IMG/VR virus record: IMGVR_UViG_3300010371_000075
Location: 1-36,847 of that record
DNA from: a virus
Direction: 5' to 3' (one strand)
DNA length: 36,847 bases
Position numbers and translations under genes: made by a program. Numbering within the stretch: the stretch's first letter is position 1; the number at the start of each line of letters is the position of its first letter. Shown piece after piece: positions 1 through 8,100 of the stretch. The notes under the pieces are model-generated. The model did no database searches and was not told the DNA's origin. It saw nothing but the letters and a program-made list of their open reading frames with translations.

Positions 1-254
1 AAGCGGGGCCGCCGGAGTGTGGTTTCCGGCCCTGGCCATCGGCTTCCGGGTCTACGGAATAGCGTCCACCAGCAGGATTTCAGTATACCCCGGTCGCCGG
101 CCCGCGCCTGATCGCACGTCGCCTGAGCTGACTATCGCCGGATGAGGCCTGACGGCCGGGGCGTTATCCATTATCCGGGTGCCGGGAAAATGGTTCTGTC
201 GGCGTGCGACTTGCAAGTTATTCAGCCGGATTCGCAAACGATGTCGGCGCGCGC
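1..254. other. left-end stretch without a defensible gene
   Basis: This stretch lies downstream of the last lysis gene (minus strand). I see no complete gene. One plus-strand frame is open from the window edge to a TGA at 143-145; its first codons are GC-ending (reads ...GVWFPALAIGFRVYG...), so it could be the tail of a gene outside the window, but 48 codons with no start cannot settle that. No convincing rho-independent terminator for the late operon is visible, only a short GGCGCGCGCC palindrome near 244-253. In a prophage this is where an attachment site could lie, but no tRNA-like sequence is seen. Confidence 0.3.
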
Positions 255-539
255 CTATCGCTTCGGTGCGGGTTGCGCCTTCTTCGGCGCCGGCCAGCAA
301 CCCAGCTTCACTCCCGTTTCGTCGTGATCCTTTATCTGGCGTGCGGTGCCATCGGTCAGCACGTCTTGCCGATCCGCAAATATCGGCTTCCACGGCGTGC
401 AGAAGTCCGTCTTGACGACGACGCGGTCAGCGCACCCAGCCATCATCGCGAAGCTTGCCAGCAGCAGAGGCAGGGTCAGCGTCTGCCACTTTCTGCGGCG
501 GAGCGTCGGGCAGCCTAGCGGTTTCGACTTCGACTTCAT
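255..539 (-). CDS. o-spanin, Rz1-like outer-membrane lipoprotein
   Basis: Outer-membrane half of the spanin pair that fuses inner and outer membranes in the last step of lysis. The 94-aa product has a basic N-terminus (RRRKWQ), a hydrophobic stretch (LTLPLLLASFAMM) and a lipobox MAGC with the acylated Cys at residue 36. The mature part is short, with two further Cys and a Pro/Lys-rich tail. The start lies inside the rz-like gene in another frame, the classical nested Rz/Rz1 arrangement, and the gene runs about 170 bases past the end of rz. The n-region is long for a lipoprotein, but I see no better start. It ends in TAG. Confidence 0.82.
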   Translation of the reverse strand: MKSKSKPLGCPTLRRRKWQTLTLPLLLASFAMMAGCADRVVVKTDFCTPWKPIFADRQDVLTDGTARQIKDHDETGVKLGCWPAPKKAQPAPKR

Positions 540-726
540 GGCGCACCTCGTTGGCCTTGACCTGCTCTGTGGCTGCCGTGGCGGCCTCCTGCGCGTCCCG
601 CGTCTTGCCCTGCTCCGCTGCCTTGCCCTTGGCCCGGCCGTACAGCACAGCGGCGCCCAGCGCGGCCAGGAACACGCCGGCACCGACGAGCCAGCCTCGC
701 ATCTTGGTCCATAGGGCGATCAGCAT
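427..726 (-). CDS. i-spanin, Rz-like inner-membrane protein
   Basis: Inner-membrane spanin subunit. The 99-aa product has one N-terminal membrane segment (residues about 10-29, GWLVGAGVFLAALGAAVLYG) followed by a charged Ala/Glu/Gln-rich helix likely to form a periplasmic coiled coil, as in Rz proteins. I chose the ATG at 726, which has a GGAG about 8 bases upstream and overlaps the previous stop by 7 bases; an ATG at 753 would add nine residues. The o-spanin gene begins inside it. Sequence identity to named Rz proteins cannot be judged here; the call rests on topology and the nested lipoprotein. Confidence 0.75.
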   Translation of the reverse strand: MLIALWTKMRGWLVGAGVFLAALGAAVLYGRAKGKAAEQGKTRDAQEAATAATEQVKANEVRHEVEVETARLPDAPPQKVADADPASAAGKLRDDGWVR

Positions 727-941
727 GCGGACAACTCCACTTCGGCCAGCCATTCACGTCGTCGGTCTTTGTCGTCGTTGAAGTAGGCGACGAGATAATT
801 CCTGCCGCCAGCATCGACGTTCATTTCGATGATTCGACCTTTGGTTTCGATCGCATCAATCAGCACCATCTGGTTCAAGGCGAACTTGAACGCGATGACG
901 TTCTGTCCGGAAAATTGGGTTGTGCCGGTGACGATGCTCAT
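720..941 (-). CDS. small conserved-type phage protein, unknown function
   Basis: Product of 73 aa with no membrane segment. The C-terminal half (GRNYLVAYFNDDKDRRREWLAEVEL) resembles small SH3-like beta proteins often found near phage lysis genes, but I cannot name a family. The start ATG at 941 overlaps the TGA of the upstream 31-aa gene (ATGA, 938-941), which makes it more likely than upstream in-frame ATGs at 953 or 995. It lies between endolysin and spanin genes and is presumably made late. Confidence 0.6.
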   Translation of the reverse strand: MSIVTGTTQFSGQNVIAFKFALNQMVLIDAIETKGRIIEMNVDAGGRNYLVAYFNDDKDRRREWLAEVELSAC

Positions 942-1033
942 GCGAGCCACCATAGCGCGAGAGCCTGCAGCACAAGCCCGGCGAGACATGCCCACGCGAT
1001 GCCGCGGGCGGTGTCGAGGTCGTCATCTTTCAT
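938..1033 (-). CDS. 31-aa single-span membrane peptide in the lysis cassette
   Basis: Tiny gene coupled on both sides: its ATG overlaps the endolysin TGA (1030-1033) and its TGA overlaps the next ATG (938-941). The product starts with a charged stretch (KDDDLDTARG), then has one hydrophobic helix of about 18 residues ending LALWWLA at the C-terminus. An acidic cytoplasmic head with one membrane span fits a small holin, pinholin or antiholin-like peptide, but function is inferred only from position and topology. The double overlap is the main evidence that it is real. Confidence 0.5.
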   Translation of the reverse strand: MKDDDLDTARGIAWACLAGLVLQALALWWLA

Positions 1034-1452
1034 GTCGTCGACCTGTAGAACACGTGGTCGCCGATCGTGGCCGTGGGCCGAAGCCCTGCGGTCCATGCCG
1101 GCGGCTTGACGACCTTCGGCGCGAAATAGTGCGTGGCGCCGTTCGTGCGATCGCGCAGCTTGCCACTGATCGCTGCGGCGGCCAGCACCAGCGCATCGGA
1201 GAACTGCGGGTCGCTCGCGGTCACGGCCAGCAGGCGCAGACGGTTCGGATCGTTGCCGTTCCAGCAGCTGAACTGCCAGGGTTTCGTGCACACCTCGCTG
1301 AAACCCTCGCCCCACCAATCCGGCTTGCGATCGTTGTGCAGGTCGATGTCGACGCGGTTCGTGATCACATTGGCCACCGCCGCCATGCCATCCATGCCCT
1401 GGTTGCGCGCCTCACCCCAGATCGTGCGCGCCAGCGTATCGAGGTCGTCCAT
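1030..1452 (-). CDS. endolysin, SleB-type cell-wall hydrolase (Hydrolase_2)
   Basis: Peptidoglycan hydrolase of the SleB/Hydrolase_2 family, cleaving glycan strands during lysis. The 140-aa product opens with the family signature LARTIWGEARNQG; Glu14 is the likely catalytic acid. It continues with AAVANVITNRV and the conserved KPWQFSCWN block, then a C-terminal DRTNGATHYFAP segment. There is no signal peptide, so release should depend on a holin. The ATG at 1452 overlaps the upstream stop as TGATG; a GTG one codon earlier is possible. It sits directly between holin candidates and spanins. Confidence 0.88.
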   Translation of the reverse strand: MDDLDTLARTIWGEARNQGMDGMAAVANVITNRVDIDLHNDRKPDWWGEGFSEVCTKPWQFSCWNGNDPNRLRLLAVTASDPQFSDALVLAAAAISGKLRDRTNGATHYFAPKVVKPPAWTAGLRPTATIGDHVFYRSTT

Positions 1453-1637
1453 CACGCATCTTCCTTCGGGACAATGCGCCCGTTCTTGACGGTGTAGTTC
1501 ACCGCCGGCAGCGGCGATGGATCTGGCGCACGATCGGCAGTGCTGCCCGATCGTGCGCCGGACATGAGCCTCGCGAACTCAAAGGCATCACTCATCTGCT
1601 TTCGCAAGCTCGCATCGAGCTTTTCGTAGAAGCTCAT
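1452..1637 (-). CDS. 61-aa protein of the lysis cassette, unknown
   Basis: Small soluble protein, beginning with SFYEKLDASLRKQMSDAFEFARLM (amphipathic helix) and ending in a Pro/Asp-rich segment and VNYTVKNGRIVPKEDA. No family is recognised. Start and stop are fixed by one-base TGATG overlaps with the holin-like gene upstream and the endolysin downstream. It is likely co-translated with both; a lysis-timing or chaperone-like role is only a guess. Confidence 0.6.
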   Translation of the reverse strand: MSFYEKLDASLRKQMSDAFEFARLMSGARSGSTADRAPDPSPLPAVNYTVKNGRIVPKEDA

Positions 1638-1876
1638 CACGCACCCGCCTGGTCGGTGTCGTCCGGCTTCGGCGTCTGGTCGATCAGCCGGCCGTAGACG
1701 CCGACCGCGGCCGTGACCAGCGTCGCGATCGCCAGCCACCCGGCCGGCACCGCGGCGCGCCAGTCCGCCGGCAGCGACAGCCAGATGCCGGGCAAGGCGC
1801 CGGTGATCGCCAGCGCATGCACGGACAGCCAGCGCCAGGCGCGTTTCCAGTCGGGGACGAGTTCCGGCTTCTTCAT
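1637..1876 (-). CDS. holin-like membrane protein, two spans
   Basis: The 79-aa product has a charged N-terminus (KKPELVPDWKRAWRW), a first hydrophobic helix (residues about 17-35), a loop with LPADWR, a second helix (about 42-62) and a polar acidic tail. This resembles phage holins of the kind found in GC-rich proteobacterial podoviruses. It would form the membrane lesions that let out the signal-less endolysin encoded 180 bases downstream. The ATG overlaps the upstream stop (ATGA). Two other membrane proteins in the cassette are alternatives, but this one best fits a holin. Confidence 0.7.
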   Translation of the reverse strand: MKKPELVPDWKRAWRWLSVHALAITGALPGIWLSLPADWRAAVPAGWLAIATLVTAAVGVYGRLIDQTPKPDDTDQAGA

Positions 1877-2238
1877 CGCGTCCACTCCTTCATCTGCTTG
1901 TCGGCTTTCGAGTCGCTCAGCCTGTCCACCTTGTCGCTGATCTTGTTGAGCTGCGCGAGGATTTCGGCGTACTTCGCCTCGCCGTTCTGCTGCTGGATTT
2001 TCAGCACCGCCACGTCGCGGCTGATCACTTCCTGCTGCGCCTTGATGCCGGGTAGGTTGTCGGTGGCATAGGCGACGCGCGCATAGCCCCAGGTGATCGC
2101 CACCAACACCGACAGGAGTGAGACCACGGAACACGCGGCAGCCAGCACCGTGCCTATCGTCCACGTGGGCTCGACGTGCGGCAGATGGTGCGAGCGGCGG
2201 ACGTCGCGGTCGGGTAGGAAGCGCTCGTATTCGGTCAT
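1873..2238 (-). CDS. single-span membrane protein with coiled coil
   Basis: Product of 121 aa: a hydrophilic N-terminus, one membrane span (residues about 28-51, GTVLAAACSVVSLLSVLVAITWGY), then a long heptad-like region (VISRDVAVLKIQQQNGEAKYAEILAQLNKISDKVDRL) predicted as coiled coil. Such proteins are common just upstream of phage holins. A role in holin regulation, or as a second lysis membrane protein, is inferred from position only. It starts 4 bases after the hydrolase gene and overlaps the holin-like gene by ATGA. Confidence 0.65.
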   Translation of the reverse strand: MTEYERFLPDRDVRRSHHLPHVEPTWTIGTVLAAACSVVSLLSVLVAITWGYARVAYATDNLPGIKAQQEVISRDVAVLKIQQQNGEAKYAEILAQLNKISDKVDRLSDSKADKQMKEWTR

Positions 2239-2242
2239 GCGG

Positions 2243-2962
2243 TCACCTTTTCATGAAATCCAGGACGGTGCCGGGGTCGATCTGACCAACAGTGCTTTCA
2301 GCATGTCCGCCACTGAGCTGATGCAACTCAACCGTATTCGCGCGCGTGGCCATCGCTTGGGTGTACTGCGGCAGGCACGTCGTGTCGCTGTCGCCGTACC
2401 AAAGCTGCATGGGGATGCCGTTCAACCCACCATTGCCAGCGATGACATAGGGGTTATGCGCCGCGCCATAGGTGGCATCCGAATAGCCGCCTGAATAGGC
2501 CGCGTCAACAGACGTCTGATACACCCGATTCCGAACGTCCTGGATGTTGACCACCGGAATAGCGGCGATGATGCAATCCACCAGCGTGGGGTTAGCCGCC
2601 GCCCACACCATCGCGTTCTGACCGCCCATCGACTGGCCTACCAGGATGATTTTCCCAGCAGCTACATCCTGCAGCGTGAGTAGGTAGTTCTTCGCCGTCG
2701 TGATCCGACTTATCGCTGTGTCGTTTCCCCACGTCGCGACACCGCCAAGATCGCACGACAGCATGGTATAGCCGGCGTCGGCAATGGCATTTATCAGCCT
2801 CGCTCGGCTTGCAATCGTCATCCATGTCAGTCCACCGCCAACGTCAGCTTCCGCGCCGTGCACGTAGAGAACCCCGGGCTTTGCGCCCTTCCTGCACTTC
2901 GGCCGCATGACGACATCCGCCTCGCCGGCGGTAACGCGACCGATGCCCGCGCTCGTCCACAT
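2243..2962 (-). CDS. alpha/beta hydrolase, probable virion-associated esterase
   Basis: The 239-aa product carries a full alpha/beta-hydrolase signature: an oxyanion HG (VLYVHG, residues 31-36), nucleophile elbow GQSMGG with Ser111, a catalytic acid in WYGDSD (Asp191 or Asp193) and His220 in LSGGHAEST. Substrate is unknown. The gene follows the tail-fibre gene with a one-base TGATG overlap and precedes lysis genes. A virion role such as removing ester groups from host capsule or O-antigen is therefore plausible, as proposed for tail-linked esterases in other phages. There is no signal peptide. A free enzyme used during infection is the alternative. Confidence 0.8.
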   Translation of the reverse strand: MWTSAGIGRVTAGEADVVMRPKCRKGAKPGVLYVHGAEADVGGGLTWMTIASRARLINAIADAGYTMLSCDLGGVATWGNDTAISRITTAKNYLLTLQDVAAGKIILVGQSMGGQNAMVWAAANPTLVDCIIAAIPVVNIQDVRNRVYQTSVDAAYSGGYSDATYGAAHNPYVIAGNGGLNGIPMQLWYGDSDTTCLPQYTQAMATRANTVELHQLSGGHAESTVGQIDPGTVLDFMKR

Positions 2963-4467
2963 CAGGTCGTCCTCACCTGCAGGTAAGGACGGTCATTGGC
3001 GTCACCGTACAGATATGCTGTTCCGCCACCAATGGCGAGAATCTGAAGCTTGAAGGTGTAGGTACTTCCGGGCGTCAACCCACTCACGCGCGTTTCGCGC
3101 GTCTGCGTCAGGTAATTTCCTGTGCCGGGTACGGTGATGTTGCTGGTGTTGAAACCATCGGCTACGGCTTGGATGCGAACGAATGCGCCAGTGAGTGAAT
3201 TTCGCACCGCGCCTCCGTAGGAAAGCACGACTGGCCGCTCGCCCACCTTGCACGTTACCGACAGCCCGGCGATGTCCACAGCAGTTGCCGAAGTCGTCGT
3301 CGTTGTATTCGTGATCTCGGCGTAACCTATTTCTGTGCCGCCACATGGAAGCACCGTCCATGTTGAGCCATCCGATCGGTAAGCTTCCTGCACGTCGGTG
3401 GCGTAGTAGATGACCCCTGCTGCAGCACTGGCGGCCGGCCGGCTGGCATAGGTGCCGCTCTGCGTCGATGGCGCCTTGCCATTGATCTGCGCCTGAAGCT
3501 TGCCCAGCGCGCCAAGCACGGTATCCGTGGCTGTGATGACCGTACTGGTGGCGGTGGACAGCCCGGTGAGTACAGCCGCGCGCACGTCGGTAGCGAAGTC
3601 GCGCCACGTCTTGTCGCCGCGCCGGTACTGGGCCGTGGTGCCGGCGGCGATGGCGGGCTCAGCACCCACCTGCGCCGGCGTGTAGTCGCCACTCGCAGGC
3701 GTCACGCTGCCCGTGCGGCCGTTGAAGCTGGTCACGCCAGCAGTCGGAACCAGCAGCTCCTGCCAGTTGGCCAGCGTGGACGCCGGTGCCGCGGTCAGGA
3801 TGAAGGACTTCGACAGATCCGTGCGGACCGCAACGTCGCCTTCCTGCGCAGACAGCGCCAGCATCGCCGCCTCGGTATTGACGACGAACGTCTCGGTGAT
3901 CGCCAACGCCGGCAGTTGGCCCGCGTCGAGCTTGCCTCCAGCATCGAGCGTGGCGAGGCCCAGCGGTTGCGCCTTCTGCAGCGTGATACGCGCATCGGCA
4001 CGCGCATCGGTGTAGTAGAGGTTGGTGCCCTCGGCGAGGTCGGTCGTGGTCGCTGCGCTGGTGCCGCTGATCCGTCCCTTCGCGTCGCGGGTGATCTTGA
4101 CCAGGGTGGCGCCGGTGCCGGAGTCGGTGAGGTCTTTCAGCGTGGCGGTGATCGACGTGCCAGCGGTGTAGGCGAGGTCGATGGTTGCGGTGTCGGCGAG
4201 GATGCCGCCCACTGCGTCCTGGGCGCGACGATCGGTGAACCAGAGGTTCCACGCGCCTTCTTCCAGGTCGTCAGTGGTATTGATCGAGCCATCGGAAGGA
4301 GTGCCGTCGCCGAACAGCGCCTGCAGCTTCGCCGTGGTGGCCAGGGAACCGTCCGGCATCAGCAGGTTCACGCCGATCTGCGCGCCGACCGTCGCGCCGG
4401 CTTCGACCGTCACCGCTTTCGCGGCGTTGCCGAACAACGGAACCTTGGCGAGCCGGCGCGTGGACAT
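2962..4467 (-). CDS. tail fibre / receptor-binding protein
   Basis: The 501-aa product has the low-complexity, Ala/Thr/Gly-rich character and short repeats of phage fibres. Two modules, DDLEEGAWNLWFTDRRAQDA and TDLAEGTNLYYTDARADAR, are versions of the widespread fibre repeat. SFNGRTGSVTPASGDYTPAQVG followed by a QYRRGDKTWRDF block is also a common fibre element. The N-terminus (residues 1-30) presumably docks to the virion and the C-terminal 130 residues bind the receptor. I prefer the ATG at 4467 (MSTRRLAK); a TTG at 4485 would add six residues. No clear ribosome binding site is seen at either. Confidence 0.82.
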   Translation of the reverse strand: MSTRRLAKVPLFGNAAKAVTVEAGATVGAQIGVNLLMPDGSLATTAKLQALFGDGTPSDGSINTTDDLEEGAWNLWFTDRRAQDAVGGILADTATIDLAYTAGTSITATLKDLTDSGTGATLVKITRDAKGRISGTSAATTTDLAEGTNLYYTDARADARITLQKAQPLGLATLDAGGKLDAGQLPALAITETFVVNTEAAMLALSAQEGDVAVRTDLSKSFILTAAPASTLANWQELLVPTAGVTSFNGRTGSVTPASGDYTPAQVGAEPAIAAGTTAQYRRGDKTWRDFATDVRAAVLTGLSTATSTVITATDTVLGALGKLQAQINGKAPSTQSGTYASRPAASAAAGVIYYATDVQEAYRSDGSTWTVLPCGGTEIGYAEITNTTTTTSATAVDIAGLSVTCKVGERPVVLSYGGAVRNSLTGAFVRIQAVADGFNTSNITVPGTGNYLTQTRETRVSGLTPGSTYTFKLQILAIGGGTAYLYGDANDRPYLQVRTT

Positions 4468-4542
4468 GCCAGCGTTGTAGGGCAAGGGGGGATAGGGTCA
4501 AGGCATAGCCATCCGCAACACCGGTGGACGCGGTATGCTCGC

Positions 4543-4734
4543 ATGATGCTCATGAGCCTCCTGCGTCTCTTCGTCGTCGGTCCGGCCGCCATCGCCATCG
4601 GCGTGCTTTTCGCGCTTGGCTTCGGTCTTGCGGGTGGCGTCGCAGTCGGCCTCTGCGTTCTGGCATGGCCGGCAGCTTGGGCCTTCGACGCTATTCGCCG
4701 CCGGCTACGACGTCACGGTTCCATGCCGCGTTGA
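4543..4734 (+). CDS. small two-span membrane protein on the opposite strand
   Basis: This 63-aa ORF is the only plausible plus-strand gene in the late region. It fills the gap between fibre and ejection genes. Two hydrophobic helices (residues about 8-30 and 32-50) with Gly-rich packing are followed by an arginine-rich tail (RRRLRRHG), a normal inside-positive topology. Codons are GC-ending like those of its neighbours. ATGs occur at 4543, 4546 and 4552, none with a strong ribosome binding site. It converges with and overlaps by 44 bases the 3' end of the segment read on the minus strand. It may be a moron or antiholin-like gene, or chance. Confidence 0.4.
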   Translation: MMLMSLLRLFVVGPAAIAIGVLFALGFGLAGGVAVGLCVLAWPAAWAFDAIRRRLRRHGSMPR

Positions 4735-5026
4735 ACGCCTTCTGGGCTTCGGCGCGCGTCTGCGCATGGGACCGAATCGAGGCATCGCGCTGCGCGTTGG
4801 GAATCAACGTCATGGGTGCCGCGGTGTAGGCGCTGCGGATCGCCTCGTTCTGGTCGCTCACCACCTTGCTCGCGGCCTTGTAGCGTCCGAACACGGCGGT
4901 CTCGTCAGCGACCACGATCTGCGGACGGCCGTCGGACACGATCACCTGGCCCGCCACGTGACCGTCGCGCGTCGTCTTGTACCGCTTGAAGTCCGCGCCC
5001 TTGAGCTCGGGTGAATCCTTGATCAT
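4691..5026 (-). CDS. C-terminal segment of the giant ejection protein, separated by an in-frame TAA
   Basis: From ATG 5026 this is 111 aa, but the same frame is open without a stop from 5107, directly after the TAA of the giant gene. The 27 codons before the ATG read as good protein (DRRETIERSLDKLRDTFERD) with GC-rich third positions, so the real unit is 138 codons continuing the upstream protein. I see no good ribosome binding site at 5026. It is most simply the orphaned C-terminus of a large polyvalent/ejection protein, lost by nonsense mutation or reached by read-through. It ends in TAG. Confidence 0.6.
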   Translation of the reverse strand: MIKDSPELKGADFKRYKTTRDGHVAGQVIVSDGRPQIVVADETAVFGRYKAASKVVSDQNEAIRSAYTAAPMTLIPNAQRDASIRSHAQTRAEAQKAFNAAWNRDVVAGGE

Positions 5027-5107
5027 GGCCAGCGCCGCCTGTTCGCCGTCACGCTCGAACGTGTCGCGCAGTTTATCGAGGCTGCGCTCGATCGTCTCGC
5101 GGCGGTC

Positions 5108-8100
5108 TTAGAACATCGCTTGCTGCGCGGCCTTGTCATCGACCGTCTTGGTGAAGCGGTTGACGATCGGAACGTCGCGCGATGTCACGGGCGCGTCGCC
5201 TGCCGCCATCTGGCCCAGCGTGGCCACGTCCACCACGAACTTGCCCGCGCCGCCGCCGAGCTTGTCCACGATGTACTGGATATCCTCGGGCGCCAGGTCG
5301 AACGCGCTCATGGGCGGCGGCGTGTAGTCGTCGCCACCGCCGATCCGGTTCAGTCCCTTGGACGCCACCTTGAAGATCTCCAGTGTGTCCGGGCGACCCA
5401 CGGTGGAGCGCGGCACATCGAACTTGCCGAACGGATTCTCTTTGCGGATCTGCCGGCCCCAATCATTGCGGTTGACTTGGATCGACAGCGGAATGCGCAG
5501 CGCAGTCGGCACCAAGCCGAGAGCGCCGTCGTCCAGCGGCACCGGCGAGAAGGACTGCACGCTCGCAGACATCACGTCTGCCGCGATCGCCATGCCGCTA
5601 TCCTGTGGCCGGTCCTCCCGGTGCATCATGGCATCGGTCACGCGGCCGGCCAGGTACGGCATGATGTTGAAGCCGTAGGGCATCGGGATCGTCAGCAGGT
5701 GCTGCTGGCCGCCGTCGTCCAGCCACGTGAACACCAGATTTCGCTGCTTCACGTAATCGGGAACCTTGTCCCAGATCGGCGTGCCGTCGTCGTCGTCCTG
5801 ACCCATGCCGTACATCACTGCGGCCACCTGCGCGGCAGCCAGCGCGCCCAGGTATGCCCACGTCTTGGGGTGCTTGGCCAGTGTCACCGTCCGTTTCGCG
5901 CCCTGCATCGAGGCATTGTAGAACAGCAGCCACGCATTGAGTTTCGAGCCGGCGTAGCCCTTGCGGTTGAAGTTGACCGTCATCTCCTTCGCGTAGGCGG
6001 CGGCCGCCTCGCGGCTCATGCCGCGCTTGCGCAGCGTCGCGTAGGCCGACAGGCGCAGGGCGTTCTCCACGCTGTCATTCATGGCACCGACCATGTCTGC
6101 AAGCGCGCGGCCGGCTCGGGCGATGCCGTGCGGGTTGTAGCTCCCCAGCCGGCCGTCGCCGATCTTGCGCGCCAGGTCCTCGACAGACGGCATGTGCACG
6201 TAACCCGTTTTCCCGCCGTCCTCGGCGAACTCACGCGCGAAGCGGTCGGCCTCGGTTGTCGGCGGTGCCCGGCGGGCCTCCTTCCATGCCGCACGAATAG
6301 CCTTCGGGTAGTACAGCGCCGCCTGCATGGCCGCCAGCTCGCCGTGCTCCACGCTCATGCCGGTCAGGCCGAACAGCGCGTCGCGCGCCGCGTTCACCGG
6401 GATGAAGGCCGGGTTGTAGCGCGTCAGCACCGACGAGAAGTAGCGGTTCAGCGCGCCGGCCGCCCGGGTCAATCCGCTCAGCTGGTCGACGCCGACCATG
6501 TTCAGCGCCTGCGCCAGCGGGGCAAAGTTGATCTGCACCTTGTAGACGTTCCCGCGGTGGCGCACAGCGATGATGGAGGGGTCGCTCCAGTCATGCACCA
6601 CGGCCTCGTAAACTTCGCCGGTAGCGTCCAGCTTGCGCTCGGTCTGCACCGGCTCCACCGACCACAGGGCGGGGTTCGGGTTGGCCAGTACCAGGCGCAT
6701 CACGGCGCGGCCCACACGCGCCTTCTCGCTGGCAATGATGCTGCGCTGCGCGTCGCCGATGATCTCGCCCAGGATGTTCTCGGCGCGGTTGCCGGCACCA
6801 CGGCCCAGCGCGTTCTTGACCGGCGAGGGTCGGGTGTCCAGGCCGCGCCCCGCACCCTGCGATGCGCCGTCGAACTCGTTCTCGCGCACCTGTTTTCCGC
6901 GCAGTGGCACATAGTGCTGATACTGCGCCTCCATCGCGTCGAACTGCTCCTGTGTGATCAGGCCGCTGTCCAGCAGCCGGCGACGCGTCTGGTGCGTCAA
7001 GGCATCCACACGACGCGCGAGCGGGGCCATGCGCGCCGTGTCGGCCCGGGCCAGGATCGCGTCCGCCTCGGCGTTCGTCATGCCGCTGCCGCCGTCCGGC
7101 ATGGCCGGGTTGATGCTGGCGATCTGGGCATTGCGCTCCTTGGCGTGGCGCGCGTAGAGGTATTCGTCCAGCTGCGCCGGCGTCACCTTGGCCCGATCCA
7201 TCGCCTGCACCAGCGGCACGATCCGGTCGGCCTCCAGCGCGTCGATGCCTTCCTTCACGCGGCCGTGCATCAGGTTTTCCAGCCGGTAGACGTTCTGGGC
7301 GTCGGGGATGGTCCGGCCCAGCGCCTCGGCGATGCTCCCTTGCACATCCCGCCATGCCAGCATCTTGTCGTCGAGCTGCGTGCGGGCGCGGCGCAGCGTG
7401 CCTTCGTTGCCCTCCCATTTGTGCGTGTCGAAGTTCCAGCCGATCGCCCCGCCGGCCGTGGGGCCGCCAAGCGTGCGTTGAGCCTCGGCCCGGCGCACAG
7501 CCGCATCGCTCCGCGCGTCTGCTGGCGTCCGGTGCGTGGTCGATTCGAGAATCGACGGACTGGACGGGTCGAAGGTGCCGCGGTTGCCGGTCTGATCCTC
7601 GGTCGAATCCAGCGCACTCTGCGGCTGGCCGATGGAGCCCTTGTTCTTCGCCGCCTGCCATGCCGCCTCCAGCAGGCTGCGCACGTCCTGGTCGGTGAAG
7701 ACGTGCTTGCCGAACAGGTCGTCGATCATCGCCTTGAGGCGGCGCAGGAAGTTGGCGATGGCCGCCTTCACGCTCTCACGGATGCCTGGCGGTACGTTCA
7801 CGCCATAGCGCTCGTTGATGTGCTCGTAGTTGCCGGTACGCACCGCGGCGGCCAGTTCCGCCAGCGCCTCCTCGGTCGCCAGCAGCACGCCATCGGCATG
7901 CGTCTTGCCGGACTTCTTCATCTGGTCGGCGATCTTGCGCTGCGCGTAAATCTCGTCCGCCAGGGCCTTCACGGTCGGGTTCTGGCGCGCGATGTTCAGC
8001 GCAGGATTGATCCGATCACCCAGCAGCGCGCGCAGGCCCTCATGTCCCGCGATCTCGTGCGCGGCATGCCATACGGCTCGCGCCGGCGTCTTGGTGACCT

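Noticed and set aside
1-145. C-terminus of a plus-strand gene or host flank at the left end
   Set aside because: Only 48 codons, no start, and the later codons lose GC bias; mentioned under the left-end feature but not called.
2962-4467. Diversity-generating retroelement with a variable fibre end, as in BPP-1
   Set aside because: No reverse transcriptase ORF and no template repeat are visible near the fibre gene.
4467-4501. Promoter TTGACC-16-TACAAC before the tail fibre
   Set aside because: A possible match on the minus strand, but it would make the fibre mRNA leaderless without other support, and such matches occur by chance.
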